Assembly: GCF_001005295.1 (NCBI RefSeq)
Contig: NZ_LBMK01000009.1
Location: 38,557 to 102,556, forward strand
Length of the DNA stretch: 64,000 nucleotides
Origin: Streptomyces yangpuensis
GTDB lineage: Bacteria > Actinomycetota > Actinomycetes > Streptomycetales > Streptomycetaceae
Direction: 5' to 3'
Below are positions 51,729-60,292 of this stretch, piece by piece (position 1 is the first letter of the stretch; each line of letters opens with the position of its first letter). The notes beneath the pieces were generated by a model, which was not told the DNA's origin, searched no databases, and saw only the letters and a program-made list of their open reading frames with translations. Both the position numbers and the translations under genes were made by a program.

Positions 51729-53047
51729 CAGCGGATGTATTCGCGGCGTGGGGTCTGTCCGGGCAGGTGCGGCGGCAGCACGGCCGGGGTGGCCGGGTGT
51801 GCTGCGGCGGGCCGGGGCAGGGCGGTGGTCTGCCGGGGGAGGGCGGCGGGGCGCGCGGGGCCGGGATACGGGTCGCGGGCGTGGGCGTGGGGGCGTGCGG
51901 AGAGCAGTTTCGCGGCGTGGGCGACGCTCGCCAGGGTGGCGTGGTGGTGCCAGCCGCGGAAGGAGCGGCCTTCGAAGTCGCGGATGCCGACCTGTTCACA
52001 GGTCTCGGTGAAGTCGAGGGAGACCCGGTCGGTGAGTTTGGCGAGCAGGAAGAGCTGGGCGAGCGGCCGGTCCCCGATGTTGGTGATCCAGAACTCGGAG
52101 GGGAGCAGGGCCGCTTCGGTCCAGGCCCCGACCAGCAGAAGCGGGGTCGGCGGGGTGGACGCGGGGCGGTCCTCGCAGGGGGTGGCGAAGATGGGGGCCG
52201 AGGTCAGCAGGGTCACCGCTCCTTCGGCCCGGCCGTGCCGGGTCCATTCGACGACGCGGCGCTGGGAGCGCAGGGAGTCGATGAGTTCGCGTGCGGGGGC
52301 GGTGTGCGGGCCGGGTTTGTGCCGGCCCGCGCCGCCGAAGGAGACGGGCAGGGAGCCGTCGACCTTGAAGACGAAGGGAATGTCCTGGAGGGCGAACGAC
52401 TCGATGCTCTGCGGCAGGTCACCGTTGGCGACCTCCATCACCACGGGCCGGCGCTGGAGTTGCCAGGTGGCGGCCATCCGCTGGACGGCGTGTACGGCGT
52501 CCTGGGCGGGGGTGAGGGAGCGGGCGGTGTCGGGGATGCCGGCCCTTCGGCGGCGCATGAGTTCGCTGGTCCAGGGCCCGGGGAGGGTGAGGGTCCATTC
52601 GACGGGGAAGCTGGCCTCGCTGGAGGCGAGCCAGATCCCGCTGGCCTGCTGGCAGTTGGCGGTGCGGCCGAGCTGGGGGACGAACTGCCGGCCGACGCCG
52701 ACCGAGCGGTCGCCGGCCTTCTCGATGACCAGGGGCTGGAGCACCCAGGCCAGCGGGCGCTGTGCGGTGCGTTCGAGGTGCTGGGCGAGGGAGCGCCGTA
52801 CGGGCGTCCAGTCCCAGGGGGACTTGCTGATGAACTGCTGCAGGCTCTGCTCGACGGAGCTCGCTCCGGTTCCGGCGATGTTACGGATTGTTTTCTTCCC
52901 GTTGGTCCGCACGAGGCCGTTCAGATAAACACGGGCCCAGTTTCGCTGGTCCCGCCGGGGTAAGGACTCAAAGAGAAGAGAGATCATGACATCGATCAAT
53001 TCGGGGACTTCCTTGACGGAATCCTCCGGCATGACTGCGCGAGCCAT
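51728..53047 (-). CDS. IS701-type transposase homologue, probably inactive and domesticated
   Basis: A 439-residue protein whose overall layout follows IS701-family DDE transposases: helical N-domain, then SVGVGRQFVPQLGRTANCQ, RRRAGIPD, PFVFKV and FRGWHHHATL at the expected places. The catalytic sites are changed. Where active members have VVDETG it reads VLQPLV. The second Asp (ADEAYG) reads MEVANG. The IEECF Glu site reads SLDFTE. The last 70 residues are a Pro/Ala/His-rich tail absent from transposases. No terminal inverted repeats flank it. Its stop overlaps the xdhC start (TGATG). Codon 29 (52963-52961) is TTA, so it may depend on bldA. ATG 53047; an internal ATG at residue 21 is possible. 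Confidence 0.75.
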   Translation of the reverse strand: MARAVMPEDSVKEVPELIDVMISLLFESLPRRDQRNWARVYLNGLVRTNGKKTIRNIAGTGASSVEQSLQQFISKSPWDWTPVRRSLAQHLERTAQRPLAWVLQPLVIEKAGDRSVGVGRQFVPQLGRTANCQQASGIWLASSEASFPVEWTLTLPGPWTSELMRRRRAGIPDTARSLTPAQDAVHAVQRMAATWQLQRRPVVMEVANGDLPQSIESFALQDIPFVFKVDGSLPVSFGGAGRHKPGPHTAPARELIDSLRSQRRVVEWTRHGRAEGAVTLLTSAPIFATPCEDRPASTPPTPLLLVGAWTEAALLPSEFWITNIGDRPLAQLFLLAKLTDRVSLDFTETCEQVGIRDFEGRSFRGWHHHATLASVAHAAKLLSARPHAHARDPYPGPARPAALPRQTTALPRPAAAHPATPAVLPPHLPGQTPRREYIR

Positions 53048-53120
53048 CTGGTGCCTCCCCCGCGACCAGCTAGATCCGATACCCTACTTGACCGCGGAGA
53101 ACGGCCGTAGGCCCCTGCGG

Positions 53121-53765
53121 CTACTTCCTGAGGTCGCTGGCAGATTCGAGCCGCTCTTCCTCTACCACGAGGGGGATGGGGATCTGGTTCGCCGCATAGT
53201 AGATCGCGATCAGGAAGTGTGCGACAAGGGTGAGCGGTGCGGAGAAGAAGGCCAGGACGACCGTGCAGGGGTAGGCGATGGCACCGAGACCGAAACGCAC
53301 CCGCGTGGCCCGCGCGCCGTCCTTGTCCACCTGCTCGTGGAAGAGGTGCCCGACCCGGGTGACGTACCACCAGAAGAGCAGGAACGCCAAGGCGTAGGCC
53401 ACGGTGACGAGGCTGTAGAGCACGGCGGCCGGGTTGGCGGAGCCACCTTCGGTGAGGTGTTCGGCGAGCACGTTGGTGGTGTACGGGATCACCGAGACCA
53501 CCATCAGCACCATGAGGTTCAGGAACAACAGCGGACGGTCGACGCGCTTCAGGTGACTGAAGATGGTGTGGTGGTTCACCCACATCACACCGATGATGAG
53601 GAAGCTCACCACATAGGCGGCATAATGGGGCCATTGTTCGCGGACGCCGTGCCAGAAGTCGGCCCCGGTTTCTTCCGGAACCTTTAATTCCAGGACGAGG
53701 ATCGTAATGATGATGGCGAATACGCCGTCACTGAATGCTTCGACCCGCCCGGTTTCATTTTCCAT
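53121..53765 (-). CDS. TMEM175 family potassium channel
   Basis: A 214-residue six-helix membrane protein. Helix 1 carries the family signature RVEAFSDGVFAIIITILVLEL (given in two parts: RVEAFSDGVFAI, ITILVLEL), where FSDGVFAI is the pore-lining FSD motif. GVMWVNHHTIFSHLKRVDR is the second family motif. Bacterial TMEM175 proteins are tetrameric K+ leak channels. Codon 27 (53687-53685) is TTA. ATG 53765 follows AAAGGGG. It is a single-repeat bacterial form. Confidence 0.9.
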   Translation of the reverse strand: MENETGRVEAFSDGVFAIIITILVLELKVPEETGADFWHGVREQWPHYAAYVVSFLIIGVMWVNHHTIFSHLKRVDRPLLFLNLMVLMVVSVIPYTTNVLAEHLTEGGSANPAAVLYSLVTVAYALAFLLFWWYVTRVGHLFHEQVDKDGARATRVRFGLGAIAYPCTVVLAFFSAPLTLVAHFLIAIYYAANQIPIPLVVEEERLESASDLRK

Positions 53766-53866
53766 GACCACCCCTTTGCCATTTCTCGACGCGCGCCGTG
53801 GGCCGCGCATACGGGGAGAGTGCGTTCTGCCGCCCCTCCCCGCACACGCTACCCAGATTTACGGTC

Positions 53867-54208
53867 TCAGCTTCCGAAGCCGGCCGTCTGGCGCCAGATT
53901 CGGCCATCGCGGACCACGAGTGTCCCGAACGCGTGCTCCGGTTCGCCGTTCAGGTTCATGATCGCCCGGTAGAAGATGGTGTCCTCGGTCTCGATGTACT
54001 CCTGGAGTTCCACCAGCGTGGGCTTCACCGTGAGATAGCCGGTGAAGGTCTCGCGGACCGCCTCGATGCCCACCGAGACGCCCTCGAAGCGCAGCAGTAC
54101 GGCGTCGTCGGTGTAGTTCTTCATCACCGCCTCGATGTCCAGCGCGGCCAGCGCCTCCATCTGACGGACGAACACCGGATGCAGCGTGGAGATGTCGTAC
54201 TTGGTCAT
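53867..54208 (-). CDS. NTF2/SnoaL-like protein
   Basis: A 113-residue cone-fold protein (ALDIEAVMKNYTDDAVLL, FEGVSVGIEAVRETF, then strands to FGTLVVRDGRIW). Such domains are small ligand-binding proteins, cyclases or isomerases. It lies 12 bases after the histidine kinase and so is probably cotranscribed. No catalytic assignment is possible. Confidence 0.85.
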   Translation of the reverse strand: MTKYDISTLHPVFVRQMEALAALDIEAVMKNYTDDAVLLRFEGVSVGIEAVRETFTGYLTVKPTLVELQEYIETEDTIFYRAIMNLNGEPEHAFGTLVVRDGRIWRQTAGFGS

Positions 54209-54220
54209 GTCGACTCCGTT

Positions 54221-55750
54221 TCAACTGGGAGGGGCGCCCGGGGCGCGCGTGGACGCGGTTTCCTGTGCGGTATCGGGTGTGTGCGCAGGTGGGACGCAGG
54301 ATTCGGCGCTGCCCGCGAAGGGCAGCCGCACGACCATCCGGGTCTCGCCGGGACGCGAGCGGGCCGTCAGCGACCCCCGGTGGCGCTGGGTCACGATGCG
54401 GTAGCTGAGGTGCAGCCCCAGGCCCGTTCCCTTCCCCACGTCCTTGGTCGTGTAGAAGGGCTCGAAGATCCGGGGCAGGGACTCCTCGGGGATGCCGCGG
54501 CCGGTGTCGGTGACCTCCACGACCATGCAGACGCCCTCGGCCCGGGCGCTCAGCGTCAGCACGCCGGCGCCCTCCATGGCCTCGACGGCGTTGTCGACGA
54601 GATTGGTCCACACCTGGTTCAACTCACTCGGATAGCCCGTCAGTTCGGGCAGATCCGGCTCGTACGCACGCACGATGCTGATGCCGTCGAGCTTGGCACG
54701 CAGCACGACCAGCGTGTTCTCCAGTCCCTCGGTCACCGCGAAGCGCTGCTCGGGTGCCCGGTCGAGATTGGCGTAATCCCGGGTGGCGGAGACGAGTTGG
54801 GAGATCCTCGGGCCCGCGGCCCGCAGCTCGGCGGCGAGCGAACGGATCTCCAGCAGCGCCGCCAGGTGGTCGAGGGCGCGGGCGAGGGCCTCCTTGCCGA
54901 TGCCCTCCGTCCGCTCCAGCAGCCAGCCCAGCTCCAGCCCGAGGTCGGAGACGCCCGAGCCGAGCAGACCGGACCGTTCGGTGCCGGCCCCCTCCGCCCA
55001 GTCGGCGATCTCCTCCTCGGCATCGGCCTGGGCCAGCGGGTCGGTGGTGACCGGCGGCGGCAGCGCGTCCAGCTCCGCGGCGGCCCGGTCGAGGACCGCA
55101 CGCTCGGCGGGGGTGGCGGCCGCGCCCCAGTCCTGGGCGGTCCTGGTGAGCCGCTCCAGGGCGGGGGCCAGTTCCTGCGCGGCCCGGGCGACCGCCGCCG
55201 CCGGGTTGTTCAGCTCGTGCGCGAGCCCGGCCGCGAGGGTGCCCAGCGCCTCCACGGTGGCCCGCTTGCGGGCCTGGACCTCGGAGGACTTGATGCGCCA
55301 GGCCAGGACGGGGATCAGCACGGCGGCCACCCCGTGGCAGCGCGTGAGCATCTCGAAGAAGACCGCCTTGGGGTAGGCCACGACCGTGGTCGACGGCCCG
55401 CTCGCGGCGGCGGTGGCCACGTACGCGCCGTCCGTCAGCAGCGGCAGCTCGCCGGTGAAACGGTGGGCGGCCGGGGGCTTGCCGTCGTGGTCCTCGGCCG
55501 CGGCGCCCTCCTCCTCGGTGGAGTGCCGGGTGAGCACCTCCTCCCGGCCGTCGACGACCTTGGTGACGACGAGGCCTCCCGAGAGCAGGACGTGGAAGCC
55601 GGTGGCCTCCTCCCCGTCCCGGAAGAGCACCTCCCCGTCGGCGAGGACCTGCGGCCGGGACACCGAGACCAGCCAGTCCAGCTGTTCCTCGGTGATTCCC
55701 GCGAAGACCTCCAGTGCCCGCAGGGCGGAGCGCAGCTCCGGCGCGTTCAT
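54221..55750 (-). CDS. soluble histidine kinase with cyclic nucleotide-binding domain
   Basis: A 509-residue kinase without membrane segments. Residues 10-150 form a CAP_ED cyclic-nucleotide-like domain (FAGITEEQLDWLV, GEVLFRDGEEATGFHVLLSG, FTGELPLLTDGAYVATA); the usual cNMP-binding Arg of RxS is not present, so the ligand may differ. Residues 175-270 hold the dimerisation helix with phospho-His in GLAHELNNPAAAV. HATPase follows with NQVWTNLVDNAVEAM, VTDTGRGIPEE, FEPFYTTKDVGKGTGLGL. No response regulator is adjacent. ATG 55750 overlaps the MFS stop (ATGA). Confidence 0.9.
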   Translation of the reverse strand: MNAPELRSALRALEVFAGITEEQLDWLVSVSRPQVLADGEVLFRDGEEATGFHVLLSGGLVVTKVVDGREEVLTRHSTEEEGAAAEDHDGKPPAAHRFTGELPLLTDGAYVATAAASGPSTTVVAYPKAVFFEMLTRCHGVAAVLIPVLAWRIKSSEVQARKRATVEALGTLAAGLAHELNNPAAAVARAAQELAPALERLTRTAQDWGAAATPAERAVLDRAAAELDALPPPVTTDPLAQADAEEEIADWAEGAGTERSGLLGSGVSDLGLELGWLLERTEGIGKEALARALDHLAALLEIRSLAAELRAAGPRISQLVSATRDYANLDRAPEQRFAVTEGLENTLVVLRAKLDGISIVRAYEPDLPELTGYPSELNQVWTNLVDNAVEAMEGAGVLTLSARAEGVCMVVEVTDTGRGIPEESLPRIFEPFYTTKDVGKGTGLGLHLSYRIVTQRHRGSLTARSRPGETRMVVRLPFAGSAESCVPPAHTPDTAQETASTRAPGAPPS

Positions 55751-57003
55751 GCGGCGCTCCCCTCGGTCCGCGTGCGGGCGGCCAGCCGTACGGTGGCCAG
55801 CAGGGCCACCGCGCACACCGCGGCGACGGCGGCCATGAAGCCGACCGAGGTCCGGTGCAGCCCGTGGATGTTGGTGAGCATCCCGGCGAGCACGGCCGGC
55901 ACGCTCATCGCGAGGTACGCGAAGACGTATACGGCGGCGGTCAGTTCACCGCGGTGGGCCGGCTGCGCCAGTCCGCTCAGCGCCCGGAAGGCGCCGAGGA
56001 AGGCGGCTCCCCAGCCGCCGCCGAGGACGGCCGTGGCCACCAGGAACACGGGGGCCGAGCCGAGGCCCAGCGCGAGCAGCACCGAACCCAGGCCGGTGAG
56101 CATGCCGAGCAGCCCGAGGACGGCGGTGCGCAGCGCCGCGGTGCGGCCGAGCATCAGCTGGGCGACGGTGGCGGCGCCGGCGAGCAGGGCGACCGTGGCC
56201 CCGCCGACGAGGTAGTTCGTGGACCGGAGCAGGGACAGCGCCAGGTGCGGGCCGAGCGAGAGGTAGAACCCGCCCACGGACCAGACGGCCACGATGGTCA
56301 GGACGAGGACCAGGAAGCGGCCCCGGGCACCGGCCGGTACGTGGATCCGGTGCGGGACCATCCGCGGCCGGCCGCCGGCGCCGGGAGCGCTCTCCGGCAT
56401 GCGCACGACACCCACCAGGGTGACGGCGAAGGCCCCGATGAGCAGCAGATAGCTGAGGACGGTCGGTGCGGGCGCGTACTGGACGAGCAGTCCGGCGCCG
56501 ATCCCGCCGAGCCCGATCCCGATGGTCGGTCCGGCGCTGTTGACCTGGGCTCCCAGCGCCGGGCGCGAGGCGGGGGCCAGTTCCAGCAGGGCCGCCCCCA
56601 TCGCCCCGGTGGCGAGGCCCACGGCGAGACCCTGCACGGCGCGGGCGGCCAGGAGCAGTCCCAGTCCCTGGGCCCCGGCGAACAGGGCCATCGAGACGAT
56701 CGCCAGGACGAGTCCGGTGGCCAGGACGGGACGCCGGCCCAGGGTGTCGGAGAGGGAGCCGAAGAGCAGCAGCCCGGCCAGCACGGTGACGGCGTACAGG
56801 GCGAAGACCACCGTGATCGTGCCGGAGGACAGGCCCCACTCCTGCTGGTAGAGCACGTACAGGGCGGAGGGCACGGAGGAGGAGAGCATCAGCAGCACGA
56901 GGACGGCGCCCACCACCCGGAAGCCGGAGCCTCTGGGCGGGCCGGCCGCGCGGGCGGCGGGGGGCACGGATGCCTCCGTGGTCGTTCGGGACGGTTCGGC
57001 CAC
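55747..57003 (-). CDS. MFS transporter
   Basis: A 418-residue 12-helix transporter. Motif A is LFGSLSDTLGRRPV between helices 2 and 3; ARAVQGLAVGLATGAMGAAL resembles the drug:H+ antiporter motif B/C region. A cytoplasmic loop (VRMPESAPGAGGRPRM) divides the halves. Probably exports a small molecule. GTG 57003 is chosen; TTG 57015 has GGGGGAG too close. Its stop overlaps the kinase start, so transporter and kinase are tightly linked. Confidence 0.88.
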   Translation of the reverse strand: MAEPSRTTTEASVPPAARAAGPPRGSGFRVVGAVLVLLMLSSSVPSALYVLYQQEWGLSSGTITVVFALYAVTVLAGLLLFGSLSDTLGRRPVLATGLVLAIVSMALFAGAQGLGLLLAARAVQGLAVGLATGAMGAALLELAPASRPALGAQVNSAGPTIGIGLGGIGAGLLVQYAPAPTVLSYLLLIGAFAVTLVGVVRMPESAPGAGGRPRMVPHRIHVPAGARGRFLVLVLTIVAVWSVGGFYLSLGPHLALSLLRSTNYLVGGATVALLAGAATVAQLMLGRTAALRTAVLGLLGMLTGLGSVLLALGLGSAPVFLVATAVLGGGWGAAFLGAFRALSGLAQPAHRGELTAAVYVFAYLAMSVPAVLAGMLTNIHGLHRTSVGFMAAVAAVCAVALLATVRLAARTRTEGSAA

Positions 57004-57054
57004 TGCTTCACTCAACTCCCCCGTGTTGGGCCCTGGGGGCCCGTGGTCGGTCGG

Positions 57055-57885
57055 TCAGGCAAGGGCCCGCGCGGCCCTCTGCAGTGCTCGGGCGGTGAGG
57101 ACACCCGCGAGGTGGCCGAGGTACTCGGCCGAGGTGCCGCGGCCGGGGACGAACAGCTCCCGCGGTTCGGCGCGGAAGGCGGCGAGTACGGCGTCGGTGT
57201 CGTACGGGCCCCCGCTCAGCCGGTCCTCGACCCCGCGCAGGCGCAGCGGCCGGGGGGTGGCTCCGGTGACGGCGATGCGCGGCCCGTCGGGGGTGATCCG
57301 CACGGCGGTGGCGCAGACCGGGTAGCGGGTGGCGCGGTCGGCGGACTTCTCGAAGGCGGCGGCCGGGCCGGCCGCGGGCACGAGCAGCGCGGTCAGGATC
57401 TGGCCGGCGGGTGCGCCGGCGGCGGCGAACTCCTCGGCCGGGAGGGTGGTACGGCCGCCCGGCCCGGCCAGTTCGACGGCGGCGTCGGCAGCGAGGGCGG
57501 CGACCGGCAGGTCGGTGGGCCGCCCGGCGGCGGCCAGGTTGCCGCCGACCGTGCCGAGGTTGCGGACCTGCGGGTCACCGTTGGAGCGGGCCGCGGCGGC
57601 CAGTTCCGGGGCCTCGGCGAGCACCAGCGGGTCGGCGGCGAGGTCGGCGAGCGTGGTGAGGGCCCCGATGCGCAGCAGGCGGCCGTCCGGGGTGCGGGTG
57701 GTTCCGCGCAGCTCGGCCAGCTGCCTGATGTCGACGAGCAGGCGGGCGTCGTCGGCTCCGGCACGCAGGTCGGGCAGCAGGCTCTGGCCGCCGGCCAGCA
57801 CCCGGGCGCCGCAGGTCCCCGCCAGCAGGGCGAGCGCCTCGTCGAGACCGGCGGGGCGGGTGTAGTCGAACTCGGTGAGGATCAC
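57055..57885 (-). CDS. molybdenum hydroxylase FAD-binding subunit
   Basis: A 276-residue medium subunit (CoxM/XdhB type). VILTEFDYTRPAGLDEALALL start, FAD motifs VLAGGQSLLPDLR and RNLGTVGGNLAAA (TIGGN type), then a C-terminal CO_deh_flav_C domain (VCATAVRITPDGPRIAVTG). It passes electrons from the iron-sulfur subunit to an acceptor. GTG 57885 overlaps the large-subunit stop by four bases. Confidence 0.94.
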   Translation of the reverse strand: MILTEFDYTRPAGLDEALALLAGTCGARVLAGGQSLLPDLRAGADDARLLVDIRQLAELRGTTRTPDGRLLRIGALTTLADLAADPLVLAEAPELAAAARSNGDPQVRNLGTVGGNLAAAGRPTDLPVAALAADAAVELAGPGGRTTLPAEEFAAAGAPAGQILTALLVPAAGPAAAFEKSADRATRYPVCATAVRITPDGPRIAVTGATPRPLRLRGVEDRLSGGPYDTDAVLAAFRAEPRELFVPGRGTSAEYLGHLAGVLTARALQRAARALA

Positions 57886-60287
57886 TGGGATTCCCCTCTC
57901 AGGCGGCGCCAGACCTTCTCGGGGGTGAGCGGCATGTCGATGTGCCGGACGCCCAGGTCGCAGAGGGCGTCGACGACGGCGTTGACCACGGCGGCGGCGG
58001 GCGGGACGGTGGCGATCTCGCCCGCTCCCTTGGCCCCGAGCGGGTTGTGCGGGCTGGGCGTGACGGTCTTGTCGAGCGCGAAGAACGGCACGTCGGCCGC
58101 GCGCGGCAGGGCGTAGTGGCCGAGGTCGGCGCTGAGCAGCCGGCCGTTCTCGTCGTATTCGGCGGCCTCCATCAGGGCCTGGCCCAGGCCGTGCACGATG
58201 CTGCCCTCGATCTGCCCCTGGACGATCTTCGGGTTGCCGATGTTCCCGGCGTCGTCGACGGCGGTGTAGGCGACCACCTCGGTCTCGCCGGTCAGTTCGT
58301 CGATCTCGACGACGGCGACGTGCGTGCCGAAGGGGTAGTTGAAGTCCGGCGGGTCGAAGTGGGTGGTCTCGTCCAGCGCCGGCTCGATCTCCGGGGGCAG
58401 TCCCCAGCCGTACCACATGGCCATGGCCAGTTCGGCGAAGGTTTTGGCGTTCTCCGGGTTGCCCTCTTCGTGGATCGCGCCGCCCTCGTAGACGACCTTG
58501 TCCTCGGGCACGCCCAGGAAGACGGCGCCGGCCTTGACCAGTTTGGCCTTGAGCTTGCGGGCGGTGAGTGCCACGGCGGGCGCGGCCATGCTGTAGGAGC
58601 GGGAGCCGTAGGTGCCCTGTCCGTAGGGGGCCTTCTGCGTGTCGCCCTCGTGGACCTGGACGGTCGCGGGGTCGATGCCGAGCTCGTCCGCGGCGACCTG
58701 CGCGAAGACGGTGCCGTGGCTCTGGCCGGTGGAGGCGGAGCCGACGGTGACGGTGACCTCGCCGGTGGGGTGGACGCGGATGTTGGCGCTCTCCCAGGTG
58801 CCGCCGAGCATGCCCTCCTGCGACATCCGGGTCGAGGGGCCGACGCCGCAGATCGCGACGTAGGTGGCGATGCCGACGCCGAGCCGCTTGCCGCGGGTGC
58901 GGGCCTCGGCCTTGCGGGCGGGCATGCCGGCGTAGCCGGACAGTTCGACGGCCTTGTCGAAGTTCAGCCGGTAGTCCCCGGAGTCGTAAGTCCAGCCGAG
59001 ACCGTTGTCGTAGGGGAACTTCTCCTTCGGCACCAGGTTCCTGCGCCGCACCTCCGCCGGGTCCATGCCGATCTCGGAGGCGTACCGGTCGACGAGCCGC
59101 TCCATGAGGAAGGCGGCCTCGGCGCGTCCGCTGCCGCGCTGCGCGCCGAGCGGGACGGTGTTGGTGAAGGCGGCGTACACCTCGCAGAAGGCGGCTTCGA
59201 TGTCGTACATGCCGCTGATGGAGCGGCCCATCAGGGCGGTGGCGACACCGGGGCCGATCGTCGAGGGGTACGCGCCGAGGTTGGCATGGCTCGTGCAGCG
59301 CACCGCGGTGATGCGGCCGTCGCGGGTGCCGGCGAGGGTGACGTGCTGGCGGTGGTCGCGGCCCTGGACGGTGGAGTTCATCAGCCCGGTACGGGTGTCC
59401 ACCCATTTCACCGGCCGGCCGAGCGCCTTGGAGAGCAGCAGGACCAGGGGCATGTCGGGGTACAGGTAGCCCTTGGTGCCGAAGCTGCCGCCGACGGTCG
59501 GGGCGATCACCCGGAGCTTGTTGAAGGGGATCCCGAGGACCAGCGCGGAGAGCAGGAAGCGGTGGTTGTGCGGGCCCTGGGTGGAGGCGTAGAGGGTGTA
59601 CTCGCCGGTGGCCGAATCGTAGTCGCCGACGGCGCCGCGCGGTTCGATGGGGCTGTTGATGGTGCGCTGGTTGACCAGGTCGAGCTCGACGGTGACCTCG
59701 GCGGCGGCGATGGCCGCGTCGGTGCGGTCCTTGTCGCCGCAGGTCCAGTACGCGTTGAGGTTGCCCGGGACGGCCTCGTGCAGCTGGGGCGCGCCGTCGG
59801 CGAGGGCCTCGTCGGCGCGGGTGACGACGGGCAGCGGCTCGTACTCGACGGCGATGGCGGCCAGGGCCGCGGCGGCCTGCCGCGGGGTCTCGGCGACGAC
59901 CGCGGCGATGGGGTCGCCGACGTGGCGGACGGTGTCGCCGGTCAGGACAGGACGGGCGCCGGGTAGCCCGTAGGGGTGCGGCGGGAAGTGGCTCTCGACG
60001 CCGCCGGGGATCCAGATGCAGGGCAGCGGCATGACGTCCGTGAAGTCGGCCGCGGTGGCCACCTTCAGCACACCGGGCAGCTGCTCGGCGGCCTTGGTCT
60101 CGATGGACAGGATCCGCGCGTGGGCCACCGGGCTGCCCAGGATGGCCATGTGCGCGGTGCCCGGCAGGTCGATGTCCGCCACGTACGTGGCCTCGCCGCG
60201 CAGCAGCTGCGGATCCTCGCGGCTGTCCAGCGGCTGCCCGAGTACGCCGCCCCGGTCGGCCGGGGCCTCCCCCGTCACGGTGGTCAT
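57882..60287 (-). CDS. molybdenum hydroxylase large subunit (aldehyde oxidase/xanthine dehydrogenase family)
   Basis: An 801-residue molybdopterin subunit. a/b hammerhead at residues 25-140, then MoCo domains with SFGTKGYLYPDMPL, the GAQRGSGRAEAAF loop that in true CO dehydrogenase reads AYxCSFR, and YGQGTYGSRS. The active-site Glu is in PLGAKGAGEIATVPP near residue 765. The absence of the CoxL Cys loop argues against CO dehydrogenase; oxidation of aldehydes or N-heterocycles is more likely. ATG 60287 is 5 bp after the iron-sulfur subunit stop. Confidence 0.94.
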   Translation of the reverse strand: MTTVTGEAPADRGGVLGQPLDSREDPQLLRGEATYVADIDLPGTAHMAILGSPVAHARILSIETKAAEQLPGVLKVATAADFTDVMPLPCIWIPGGVESHFPPHPYGLPGARPVLTGDTVRHVGDPIAAVVAETPRQAAAALAAIAVEYEPLPVVTRADEALADGAPQLHEAVPGNLNAYWTCGDKDRTDAAIAAAEVTVELDLVNQRTINSPIEPRGAVGDYDSATGEYTLYASTQGPHNHRFLLSALVLGIPFNKLRVIAPTVGGSFGTKGYLYPDMPLVLLLSKALGRPVKWVDTRTGLMNSTVQGRDHRQHVTLAGTRDGRITAVRCTSHANLGAYPSTIGPGVATALMGRSISGMYDIEAAFCEVYAAFTNTVPLGAQRGSGRAEAAFLMERLVDRYASEIGMDPAEVRRRNLVPKEKFPYDNGLGWTYDSGDYRLNFDKAVELSGYAGMPARKAEARTRGKRLGVGIATYVAICGVGPSTRMSQEGMLGGTWESANIRVHPTGEVTVTVGSASTGQSHGTVFAQVAADELGIDPATVQVHEGDTQKAPYGQGTYGSRSYSMAAPAVALTARKLKAKLVKAGAVFLGVPEDKVVYEGGAIHEEGNPENAKTFAELAMAMWYGWGLPPEIEPALDETTHFDPPDFNYPFGTHVAVVEIDELTGETEVVAYTAVDDAGNIGNPKIVQGQIEGSIVHGLGQALMEAAEYDENGRLLSADLGHYALPRAADVPFFALDKTVTPSPHNPLGAKGAGEIATVPPAAAVVNAVVDALCDLGVRHIDMPLTPEKVWRRLRGESQ

Positions 60288-60292
60288 GTCCC

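Noticed and set aside
51728..53047. Active insertion sequence
   Set aside because: No terminal inverted repeats or target duplications seen, catalytic residues altered and stop codon shared with xdhC.
57942..59966. 674-codon open frame on the + strand
   Set aside because: Antisense to the Mo-hydroxylase large subunit.
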